From positions 1-21,541 of IMG/VR virus record IMGVR_UViG_3300021368_002252: a stretch of 21,541 nt of DNA. One strand, given 5' to 3'. Made by a program: the position numbers and the translations under genes. The stretch is from a virus. Below are positions 16,088 through 21,456 of this stretch, one piece after another. Position 1 is the first letter of the stretch. Each line of letters starts with the position of its first letter. The notes under the pieces were generated by a model. It worked only from the letters and a program-made list of their open reading frames with translations. It made no database searches and had not been told where the DNA came from.

Positions 16088-16696
16088 TTATTCTATTACA
16101 AAGTCCTTTGTGTCAAAATTTGTCACTGGTCGAGTATGTCCATCTGTTTGAAAAAACACTGGACCTCTTTTTGGTGTTAAAAATAATTCTTTTTGCGAGT
16201 CGTATGCTAGCTCCTTGTCGTGCCAGTTGGTTATATCTATTGATCTGTCGCATAAATTTATGTAGTATTCCGCAGACTCGCGCGTTGGTATTAATATAGC
16301 GTGCGCAGCTAGTGAATTCTTAACTCTATAGTATTCATCGTCGTGTGACGTAAGTTCAAGCCTTCCTTGTCCAGCATCATGTAAACTTAATCCAAAGTAT
16401 ATTAATTTAGCCTCTTTATTTATCTCTAGGTCAAACGGAAAATCGTGCAAAAGTTCAACGTCATCTTCTAGTATTAAAAGTGGAAACTTGTTTGAGTCTA
16501 TTGCAAGCTGTGCGGCTCGCCTGTGTGCGCCCGAAACTATGTTTACAGTAGCAATACCATCTTGAACTGGGACAGCAACTCTTTCGTATGGTAATCCTAA
16601 GTTTGTTAATTTTTCTTCCATCAACTCTCGCTTGGCATTGAAGCTAGGATTTTCAGAGTTGATATAATGAATATATGAATCCGAAAATTTACTCAT
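16088..16696 (-). CDS. GT25-like glycosyltransferase
   Basis: This 202-aa protein resembles the GT25 family (lipooligosaccharide galactosyltransferases and relatives). The pattern is YIHYINSE near the N-terminus, then VSGAHRRAAQLAI (54-66), where GT25 has a Gly-x-x-x-SH stretch, and LLILEDDVELLHDFP (73-87), the LEDD motif for metal and donor binding. The C-terminal half (YFGLSLHDAGQG, HAILIPT) fits the same fold. Donor and acceptor cannot be read from sequence. It overlaps the GT6 gene by 8 bases and precedes gmd, so the three form a sugar cassette. Its likely job is transferring a sugar to a phage or host surface structure. Confidence 0.7.
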   Translation of the reverse strand: MSKFSDSYIHYINSENPSFNAKRELMEEKLTNLGLPYERVAVPVQDGIATVNIVSGAHRRAAQLAIDSNKFPLLILEDDVELLHDFPFDLEINKEAKLIYFGLSLHDAGQGRLELTSHDDEYYRVKNSLAAHAILIPTRESAEYYINLCDRSIDITNWHDKELAYDSQKELFLTPKRGPVFFQTDGHTRPVTNFDTKDFVIE

Positions 16697-17447
16697 CTAC
16701 CAGCACCTTTTCGCCACTTATGTTTATTAATTTGTTTTTATGTTGTCTTAATTGTTCTTTTATAGAAGACGTGTCTAGTGTCATACTTCTTGTGTAGCCT
16801 ATCCCAGATTTGTCACTGACCAAAAATGGAAACATTTCTGTTTTTACAACATGTGGCTCGTTGTAGTGAAAATACTTATTCAAGTAGCTCTCGTCATTCC
16901 ACGGTGGTTCGTGAGGTATTTTTCTGTCTTCTAGTTGCCACTCTCTGAGTAGTTCGCATAGTTCTATAAATTTATCTTTCTGTCCACCAAAGAAAGCGCC
17001 ATAGTAATACATCTGTGGTAAATCTGTATCTTCGGGTACATAAGCTTTGGAAACTGGGTTTCTATCAAAGGGTTTTGAGTCTTTCATCCAGTCTCTATTT
17101 CCGTAGTGTTCACCTCCAACTAGATCGCCAATTAAATTAGACATATCAAAGTTTGAATTTACACTTGTGTCAGCGTCCAAGTAATAAATGTAATCAACAT
17201 CTTTGTCTTTTAATTTCATTATGTTTTTAAATTTAGAGTTTGTACCCTCAACCCAGTCGGAGTGTTGGTCGTGATAATACTCTATATCTATTGAGTCTTG
17301 TAGATAACCGCTTGGATCTGTATCTGAAAAAAAGAAAAACGTTACTTGATCATCGCCTTTATAGAAATGATAGAACCTTTTTATAAACTTTATTCCAAGA
17401 ACAAAGTATGCGTTAGTCGCTACAATTGCTATTCCTATTTTTCTCAT
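16689..17447 (-). CDS. GT6-family (ABO-like) glycosyltransferase
   Basis: This 252-aa protein matches family GT6, retaining alpha-1,3-Gal/GalNAc-transferases that include the ABO blood group enzymes. Signature segments in order: YIYYLDADTSVN (86-97, D91-A92-D93 as metal-binding DxD), EHYGNRD near 113-119, SKAYVPED (133-140), YYYGAFFGGQ (147-156, acceptor loop) and WNDESYLNKYF (183-193), which contains E186 where ABO enzymes have their key Glu. It lacks the membrane anchor of animal enzymes, as expected for a cytoplasmic enzyme. The DxD is intact, unlike the NxN seen in characterised bacterial GT6s. GT6 is rare: vertebrates, a few bacteria and at least one cyanophage. It starts at the stop of the preceding gene (TAATG overlap). 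Confidence 0.88.
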   Translation of the reverse strand: MRKIGIAIVATNAYFVLGIKFIKRFYHFYKGDDQVTFFFFSDTDPSGYLQDSIDIEYYHDQHSDWVEGTNSKFKNIMKLKDKDVDYIYYLDADTSVNSNFDMSNLIGDLVGGEHYGNRDWMKDSKPFDRNPVSKAYVPEDTDLPQMYYYGAFFGGQKDKFIELCELLREWQLEDRKIPHEPPWNDESYLNKYFHYNEPHVVKTEMFPFLVSDKSGIGYTRSMTLDTSSIKEQLRQHKNKLINISGEKVLVDE

Positions 17448-18268
17448 TAGTCCTTCACTGTATCTGGCGTAAGAAATGGTTGATCTACGGACTCATCTGT
17501 ATACTTGTGGAATTTAGAAAGCCTTTCCTTTTCTTTCTCCATAGACAACCTCATCTTTTCCATCATTGCGCCATACTGCTGTGTCAACTCTGGGTTTGTC
17601 GCAAGATGCGTAAGCCAACTGGTAAAATTATGCTTGCTATCTTCTAATCTTTTTACGCGCTGTTCTCTTGTCGCCTTCATTTCTTTGAGCATAGAGTTCT
17701 TCTTGGTTTGCAGTTCTCTGTAATCTTTATTTAGAGACTCCTGAGAGGCTTTGTAAGAGGCCACTTGCCTTTCCATGTTGAATATCAAGTCTGCGTCTTG
17801 CGCCTCTCTAGAGTGCGATCTCTCTAACTCTAGCATGGTCTCCAAGCGTGATATCTCTTGTATGTTTGTCTTGTTCCCCTCAAGAGATCTATTCATAAGC
17901 AACTCTAATTTGATAAGGTCCACTACCTGCATTTCTTCTGTAGGTGTGACATCATCTTTAAATTGAGAAACCACCCTTGACCAGTGGTATTTGAAAAGCT
18001 GTAGTTCTTCATCTGTGAATTGCTTTTTTAGCTCGTTCCAATATGGCCGTATTGTAAGTTCATACTCAGCCTGTTTCTGTGGATCGTACGCATCAAGCCA
18101 CGAAGGATTCTTGAAATCGCCACTAACAACCTTGCGACGAATGAATTCAAGAACGCTGTCTGGGTCTCTGTTTAGATCGCCCGCCAGCTTCTCATGTCCA
18201 GCTTCTAAATTTTCTTTTATGTAGGACTCTTCTTTCTTAGAGATCCTGCCCTTCTTCATAGTATCCAT
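17447..18268 (-). CDS. Coiled-coil protein, candidate terminase small subunit
   Basis: I do not recognise this 273-aa protein with certainty. Residues 6-48 look like a small helix-turn-helix (RISKKEESYIKENLEAGHEKLAGDLNRD pattern with regular hydrophobic spacing). Then a helical WNELKKQFTDEELQLFKYHW region follows (77-96), and a long charged coiled coil (about 140-250) with ELERSHSREAQDADL. An N-terminal DNA-binding domain plus coiled coil is what small terminase subunits have, and it is upstream of terL in the same operon, but several genes intervene. The start could be ATG at 18268 or three codons later (18259); the second has no better ribosome site. It overlaps the sigma-like gene by 32 bases. 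Confidence 0.4.
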   Translation of the reverse strand: MDTMKKGRISKKEESYIKENLEAGHEKLAGDLNRDPDSVLEFIRRKVVSGDFKNPSWLDAYDPQKQAEYELTIRPYWNELKKQFTDEELQLFKYHWSRVVSQFKDDVTPTEEMQVVDLIKLELLMNRSLEGNKTNIQEISRLETMLELERSHSREAQDADLIFNMERQVASYKASQESLNKDYRELQTKKNSMLKEMKATREQRVKRLEDSKHNFTSWLTHLATNPELTQQYGAMMEKMRLSMEKEKERLSKFHKYTDESVDQPFLTPDTVKD

Positions 18269-18761
18269 AGCTTTCTAAGATCTCCTGTATTTTTTCCACT
18301 ATTTCCTCACGCCTCGATTTTGGTATGTATACATCATTTTGCATTTTTAAATAATCAAGGCGCATACCAGCTGGCAGTTCTTTATCAATAATGCCAAATA
18401 TTTGGTCTTGGTCAATTTGGTCTAGCCAGTGAAGTCTTACGTCTATCCAGTGTTGTACACTGTTATCATTATCTAGCTGCGCTGGCTGATAAACCTTTGC
18501 ACGATTTTCGTCGCTACAAGCCACAAAATGATTGTCCCTCACAAAATTCTTTAATCTATTACTCAAATTGGCCGCTAGAAAATTCTCAAGAGGCCGCTTC
18601 TCATCATACCTCTCTAAAGCCTCTATGCATATGATATTAGCTTCTTGGATCATGTCCTTGGCTTCATATCCATAAAATGTATATTTGGGCGCAGAACGCT
18701 CGCAGACTTTTTGTATGACCTCTGTAACCTCTTCCTTTGTCATGTTAGATGGTATTTTCAT
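18237..18761 (-). CDS. Phage sigma-like factor (late transcription)
   Basis: This 174-aa protein has the region 2 pattern of sigma-70-type factors: YEAKDMIQEANIICIEALERYDEKRPLENFLAANLSNRLKNF at 32-73, resembling the ED...Q....A......FD....F......I.....R arrangement that binds core polymerase clamp helices. The C-terminal part (LPAGMRLDYLKMQ and IPKSRREEIVEKIQEIL) could be a reduced region 4-like helix-turn-helix. Length and style resemble T4 gp55-type late sigma factors, which recognise a single -10-like box. It sits in the leader block upstream of all late genes, which carry GTGTATAWT boxes. That link is inference. It overlaps the preceding 216-aa gene by 4 bases. Confidence 0.7.
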   Translation of the reverse strand: MKIPSNMTKEEVTEVIQKVCERSAPKYTFYGYEAKDMIQEANIICIEALERYDEKRPLENFLAANLSNRLKNFVRDNHFVACSDENRAKVYQPAQLDNDNSVQHWIDVRLHWLDQIDQDQIFGIIDKELPAGMRLDYLKMQNDVYIPKSRREEIVEKIQEILESYGYYEEGQDL

Positions 18762-19408
18762 TTTCCCCCCATTAGTAATGGCCGCCAGTCTTTTCCGTCG
18801 TATCCTTCAAAGCATTTCTTCTTCTTGTTGAACCTGATCATGCCTTGGACGGGTTTTTTGGTATTTTTTAAGAGGAGGGACCATAGCTCTTGTTGGTCAA
18901 TGGACTGGATTGTACCGTTTAGACGGCCAAGTAGCGTGTGGTCTTGTAGCTCGACAGGAGAGGGGCATCCTGCGACTTCTGTGGCTAATATAGTATTGGG
19001 GGATGAGAATAGTTCTATATAGTCTTTAGGTATATATGTTTGTACAAATAGTTTTTTATTATCTGTGAATTCTACATGTCTAGTTATAGGACCGTCTATA
19101 GAAGATAGAGGAGTGACTCTATTTAGGTGGGGTACTCCATCAACAAGTTCTACGCATCCTATACCGCGCTCTATCTGAAGCTCATTGTCTGGTTGACGAG
19201 GGCCATCTTTATATTCAACCATTTCATAAAAGAATAGCTCACTTGGTTGAAAATTAGATAGGATGCAGTTATCTACCATAAGATCTATATATCTTTGGTA
19301 AGGACAAGGTACATCTTTAAGAGTGGCTATGTCTGAGAGAATAATATCTTGTTCTGCTACGGTAGCGCAGCAAAAGTAATTACTTCTCGTCTTTGGGTTG
19401 CTGGTCAT
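18758..19408 (-). CDS. Unknown phage protein with a fibre-like C-terminal motif
   Basis: This 216-aa protein is not recognised. The N-terminal part is rich in Cys and aromatic residues (SNYFCCATVAEQD, CPYQRYIDL). The C-terminus reads GMIRFNKKKKCFEGYDGKDW (189-208), a strong match to the G-x-IRYN-xxx-FEGYDG-xxW phrase that ends many phage structural and fibre proteins. It therefore may be a virion protein, although it lies in the leader block before the sigma-like gene. The ATG at 19408 has CAGGA 8 bases upstream and overlaps the 48-aa gene by 29 bases, which places it in the same operon. Confidence 0.65.
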   Translation of the reverse strand: MTSNPKTRSNYFCCATVAEQDIILSDIATLKDVPCPYQRYIDLMVDNCILSNFQPSELFFYEMVEYKDGPRQPDNELQIERGIGCVELVDGVPHLNRVTPLSSIDGPITRHVEFTDNKKLFVQTYIPKDYIELFSSPNTILATEVAGCPSPVELQDHTLLGRLNGTIQSIDQQELWSLLLKNTKKPVQGMIRFNKKKKCFEGYDGKDWRPLLMGGK

Positions 19409-19526
19409 CCAGTAATTCCTGTAGGGGCTTGTCTTCCTTCTCTAGTTCCTCGGCCACAGCCTTCTTCAGAGCGGCAGTTGCTTTACAGCAGAGAGTGGCC
19501 TTACATGCTTTTGCGGTCTTGTTCAT
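19380..19526 (-). CDS. Small 48-aa leader protein, unknown
   Basis: This short frame begins at ATG 19526, preceded by ATAGGA at 7 bases, the same ribosome site style as the other genes here, and lies 37 bases below the promoter box at 19564. The product, MNKTAKACKATLCCKATAAL then KKAV and an acidic EELEKEDKPLQELLDDQQPK tail, has a Lys/Ala/Cys-rich N-terminal half with ACKAT/CCKAT repeated and a highly charged C-terminal half. It is the first gene of the long minus-strand operon and overlaps the next gene by 29 bases. Function is unknown. Confidence 0.7.
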   Translation of the reverse strand: MNKTAKACKATLCCKATAALKKAVAEELEKEDKPLQELLDDQQPKDEK

Positions 19527-19563
19527 TTCAATTCCTATTTGAATGGTATCTGTTTACATATAT

Positions 19564-19573
19564 AATATACACC
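19564..19573 (-). promoter_or_regulatory. Putative phage late promoter box (copy 5), start of the minus-strand operon
   Basis: The minus strand reads GGTGTATATT, 37 bases before the 48-aa gene start. It would drive the whole leader, sugar and packaging block. The surrounding TATATTATATATG is also AT-rich enough for easy melting. No -35 hexamer is evident. Confidence 0.6.
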
Positions 19574-19764
19574 AAGACGGCTTTTTACATAAAAATCTTG
19601 AAAATTAGGCTACAAAAGGGTATTATTGGTAAATGAATGTGTCTACGGATACTTAGAATTAGTAATTAGTATATAACGCTGTCACGTAAAAAATTTGTCC
19701 TGTTCGTGGCGCTTGGACGGTGAAGGCCAGATATAAAAATTATTAAGGATGGTTAGGGGTTGGA

Positions 19765-19950
19765 CTCAGGTGTTACCCGCGCCTGATACATTTGGCAGAC
19801 GAACGGTTTTAGTAATAAAAAATTAAGTATAAATTGCTTAGTTGTGAGTTGATAGCTCTCACCCAAGGATCAAATCCAAGCAAGCGTCTGGTTGGTGGCT
19901 CACTAATAGGTATCTCATATCCTACGAGGCGGCTAGTGGCTTGCTTGGTA
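19765..19950 (+). ncRNA. Candidate structured RNA upstream of the HNH gene
   Basis: Several complementary segments are visible: CAGGTG/CGCCTG (19767-19772 with 19780-19785, one G-U pair), GTGAG/CTCAC (19844-19848 with 19858-19862), GGAT/ATCC (19867-19870 with 19874-19877) and a perfect 10-bp CCAAGCAAGC/GCTTGCTTGG (19876-19885 with 19939-19948). Inside the last, CACTA/TAGTG (19901-19905 with 19934-19938) stacks on it. The AAGCAA segment can alternatively pair with TTGCTT at 19834-19839, giving a closed three-way fold. That is more pairing than expected by chance in this AT-rich DNA. The HNH ribosome site lies about 25 bases downstream. It matches no tRNA, tmRNA or intron core I could assign. 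Confidence 0.45.
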
Positions 19951-19985
19951 GGATAAAAGCTAGGGGTTTATAAACAGGAGAAAAA

Positions 19986-20447
19986 ATGAACTACAGGTAT
20001 CAACCAAATATAGAAAGAGACAAGATTTTACATAAGCTTGGGTATTCTCACTACAATCAGTATCTAAAAAGTGATTTATGGAAAGAAATAATAAAACCAA
20101 AAGTTATAGAAGAGCATGGAGGGCAGTGTTATGTTTGTGGCTGTAAGAAAAATTTAGAAATTCACCACATGGATTACAATAAAGAAAATTTAAGTGGCGA
20201 AAGCACTAACAATATGATACCGCTTTGTGGCAGATGTCATGAAAAAATAGAATTTAAAAAAGTGAAGGGTTCAACAGTAAAAGTTTCTCTTGAACAAGCC
20301 AATAGCAGATTGACCGACTTGATAATGAAGAAACGTGGTAAAATAAATAGTAAATCTTATCGAAACTGGAAAGATCCAAAAGACAGAAAAAGGGGCTGGA
20401 AGAAAAGAAAAAAGGACAGAAATAAATATAAACACTGGGATAGTTAG
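19986..20447 (+). CDS. HNH endonuclease
   Basis: This 153-aa protein has a full HNH fold: C48/C51 (QCYVCG, zinc knuckle), LEIHHMDYN (58-66, catalytic H60-H61), N75/N76 in STNNMIPLC and C81/C84-H85 (CGRCH). The C-terminal third is very basic (KDRKRGWKKRKKDRNKYKHW), likely DNA or RNA binding. It has a strong ribosome site (AGGAG, 6 bases) and codon use rich in AAA and ATA, unlike the two tiny genes to the right. A homing-type nuclease is plausible, since such genes often sit beside structured RNAs or intergenic regions and it is the first gene of the rightward unit. A packaging role is less likely because another HNH sits by terL. Confidence 0.85.
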   Translation: MNYRYQPNIERDKILHKLGYSHYNQYLKSDLWKEIIKPKVIEEHGGQCYVCGCKKNLEIHHMDYNKENLSGESTNNMIPLCGRCHEKIEFKKVKGSTVKVSLEQANSRLTDLIMKKRGKINSKSYRNWKDPKDRKRGWKKRKKDRNKYKHWDS

Positions 20448-20459
20448 CAGGAAATAATA

Positions 20460-20663
20460 ATGGTTCAATCGCCTTGTACAAGACATTGCGGCTTAAATAC
20501 TGATGGCATCTGCGTAGGATGCGGCAGAACGGTGCGCGAGCTTAGAATATGGAGTAATTGTAATGACGAAGAAAAACAAGAAATCGTCTCAAAGAGTTGT
20601 GATAGACTCAAAAGTATGCAAGATGTGCGGGACGAAGGTCTTCATAAAGATGACGAAAACTAA
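20460..20663 (+). CDS. DUF1289 family protein
   Basis: This 67-aa protein matches the DUF1289 pattern: SPCTRHCGLNTDGICVGCGR (4-23) gives C6, C10, C18 and C21, followed by RT and an EL-x-x-W segment (E27 to W31) and a helix DEEKQEIV. DUF1289 proteins are small cysteine proteins common in Proteobacteria, of unproven function; the four cysteines suggest a metal or Fe-S site. A phage copy hints at a proteobacterial host or gene transfer. It starts 12 bases after the HNH stop with AGGA 7 bases upstream, and its last third overlaps the zinc-ribbon frame. Confidence 0.8.
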   Translation: MVQSPCTRHCGLNTDGICVGCGRTVRELRIWSNCNDEEKQEIVSKSCDRLKSMQDVRDEGLHKDDEN

Positions 20664-20712
20664 ATATAAATGTGTCTTGTGTCGCAATGTCAAGACGGAG
20701 CGAGAGGGCTGA
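20563..20712 (+). CDS. Overlapping 49-aa zinc-ribbon protein
   Basis: This frame begins inside the DUF1289 gene in another reading frame (101 bases overlap) and continues 49 bases past it. ATG 20563 has GGAG 8 bases upstream. The product is Lys-rich with C19/C22 and C37/C40 (VCKMCG and KCVLCR), a CxxC-x14-CxxC zinc ribbon. Conserved knuckles and a good ribosome site make chance unlikely. Similar tiny zinc-ribbon proteins are common in phages and usually lack an assigned role, often regulating transcription or recombination. Confidence 0.7.
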   Translation: MTKKNKKSSQRVVIDSKVCKMCGTKVFIKMTKTKYKCVLCRNVKTEREG

Positions 20713-20914
20713 TTCGTGAGGTTTGGGTAATACATATACTTATATATGGGTGATTGTGTCTAAACCACCCCCACAAAAAACACACACATCACAGATAAAG
20801 TCTTACAAGTTAAAACCCCACCCTGCCCCGACATACGTAAGTCCTTATCTGACAACGACTTACGACGATATGTATTTATTTTGCAAAAACTTCTAGAATA
20901 ACTGCACAAAGCTA
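20713..20914 (+). other. Intergenic region before the first early promoter
   Basis: No convincing gene is seen here. It is CA/AC-rich (about 20761-20830) and contains the perfect inverted repeat described separately. A minus-strand frame crosses it and the following promoter and gene, but it looks like an antisense shadow. Confidence 0.45.
20836..20864. repeat. Perfect 8-bp inverted repeat (operator or stem-loop)
   Basis: CGTAAGTC (20836-20843) and GACTTACG (20857-20864) are exact reverse complements with a 13-base spacer, and ACATA/TATGT nearly extends them outward past a four-base insert. It lies 51 bases upstream of the -35 box of the first early promoter. A repressor operator is possible; without a T-run it is a poor terminator. 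Confidence 0.55.
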
Positions 20915-20985
20915 TTGACAAATGCCGATAAGTATGTATAATGGGAGACATAACAAACACAACACTTACTAAGGTAAACACAATG
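20891..20985 (+). repeat. Promoter/leader module, copy 1
   Basis: This 95-base module and the one at 21142-21234 share, in order: TTCTAgAATAACT, GCTxTTGACAA, CCGATAA, TATAAT, GACATAACAA-CAACAC and AAGGTAA, then ATG. The conservation spans upstream element, promoter, leader and ribosome site, so it was duplicated as a unit. Confidence 0.8.
20915..20942 (+). promoter_or_regulatory. Early sigma70-type promoter P1
   Basis: A perfect TTGACA (20915-20920) and TATAAT (20937-20942) are separated by 16 bases. CCGATAA (20925-20931) lies between them and recurs in P2. This is a near-consensus host promoter, expected to act immediately on infection. It overlaps an ATG at 20941 that therefore cannot be the gene start. 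Confidence 0.9.
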
Positions 20986-21147
20986 CAAACTAAGAACAGC
21001 AAAATCACAAGCCGCATCATCCTCTCAATGATGAACAAAATCAGCAACGAATTGGTAGCATACGACAACGATTATTGGAGCGATGAGTTTCGCCAATGCG
21101 TGCGAGACGTTATCAAAGCAATCGACAATCTTAGAAAGTTTTTCTAA
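20983..21147 (+). CDS. Small early protein, unknown (54 aa)
   Basis: The product begins MQTKNSKITSRIILSMMNKI and contains DEFRQCVRDVIKAIDNLRKF, a charged mostly helical protein with no recognisable motif. ATG 20983 is chosen because the ATG at 20941 is inside the -10 box; AAGG lies 8 bases before 20983. The stop codon overlaps the start of the second promoter module. Very strong promoter and small size suggest an early host-takeover protein, but no function can be stated. Confidence 0.65.
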   Translation: MQTKNSKITSRIILSMMNKISNELVAYDNDYWSDEFRQCVRDVIKAIDNLRKFF

Positions 21148-21234
21148 AATAACTCAAGATTGCTCTTGACAATTCCGATAACTATAGTATAATAAAGACA
21201 TAACAACAACACTACTACAAAAGGTAATAACATG
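21142..21234 (+). repeat. Promoter/leader module, copy 2
   Basis: This second copy of the module at 20891-20985 begins inside the stop region of the 54-aa gene (TTCTAAAATAACT) and ends at the ATG of the 65-aa gene. The two downstream proteins are not similar, so only the control region was duplicated. Confidence 0.8.
21166..21193 (+). promoter_or_regulatory. Early sigma70-type promoter P2
   Basis: TTGACA (21166-21171) and TATAAT (21188-21193) are separated by 16 bases, the same as P1, with the same CCGATAA (21175-21181) between them. Expected to be strong. Confidence 0.9.
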
Positions 21235-21429
21235 TTTAACGTAGAATTCAACAACAAAAACAACGTTTGGAACTTCCGCACTTTCCGCACTCAAGCCGCT
21301 GCTGACGTGTTCGCCAAGAACGTTGAGCTTCAAGGCGGAACAGTTTTGTTCTGCGGCAATCCTCGCGACGTTCTCGCTGAACCTACTTGGGACAGCGTGA
21401 CAATGAATGGTCGCTTCTCCTGCGAGTGA
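21232..21429 (+). CDS. Small early protein, unknown (65 aa)
   Basis: The product begins MFNVEFNNKNNVWNFRTFRT, with AAADVFAKNVELQGGTVLFC in the middle; a small alpha/beta fold is likely (strand, strand, helix, strand). It is preceded by AAAGG 8 bases upstream. Codons such as CGC, TTC and AAC are more frequent than in the HNH gene, suggesting high expression in the host. No family is recognised. Confidence 0.75.
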   Translation: MFNVEFNNKNNVWNFRTFRTQAAADVFAKNVELQGGTVLFCGNPRDVLAEPTWDSVTMNGRFSCE

Positions 21430-21436
21430 CTAAGAC

Positions 21437-21456
21437 AATCGGATATCCTACCGATT
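21437..21456 (+). repeat. 6-bp hairpin after the 65-aa gene
   Basis: AATCGG (21437-21442) pairs with CCGATT (21451-21456) across an 8-base loop, 8 bases past the stop codon. There is no U-run, only an AT-rich CAAAATAAATT tail, so it is a weak terminator at best, or an RNA 3' stabiliser. The remaining 85 bases to the window end hold no identifiable gene. Confidence 0.45.

Larger units (their letters stand above)
19527..19985. other. Divergent intergenic region
   Basis: This 459-base region separates the leftward (late) and rightward (early) units. It contains the minus-strand promoter box, an AT-rich stretch (19600-19680) in which I see no gene, and from about 19690 to 19960 a GC-richer, strongly self-complementary segment. 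No clear plus-strand -35/-10 pair was found; weak TATAAC at 19672-19677 and TATAAA at 19732-19737 are the best. A replication origin is possible but I see no iterated motif. Confidence 0.5.

Noticed and set aside
19834-19885. tRNA-like fold with a GAT anticodon loop (TTGATAG)
   Set aside because: A 7-base loop with U before GAT is present, but there is no D arm, the T stem has two A-A mismatches, T54 is A, and the outer 6-bp stem is not a normal acceptor. It is better read as part of the structured RNA.
19690-20447. IscB/HEARO or group I intron with its HNH protein
   Set aside because: The protein has no RuvC or P1-interacting domain, and no P3/P7/P8 core or exon junction could be recognised; kept as a structured RNA candidate only.
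20941-20982. ATG 20941 as start of the 54-aa early gene
   Set aside because: It lies within the TATAAT box of P1, upstream of any plausible transcription start; ATG 20983 has a ribosome site.
20760-21068. 102-aa minus-strand frame with hydrophobic N-terminus
   Set aside because: It runs antisense through the P1 promoter and the 54-aa gene and has no ribosome site; judged a shadow.
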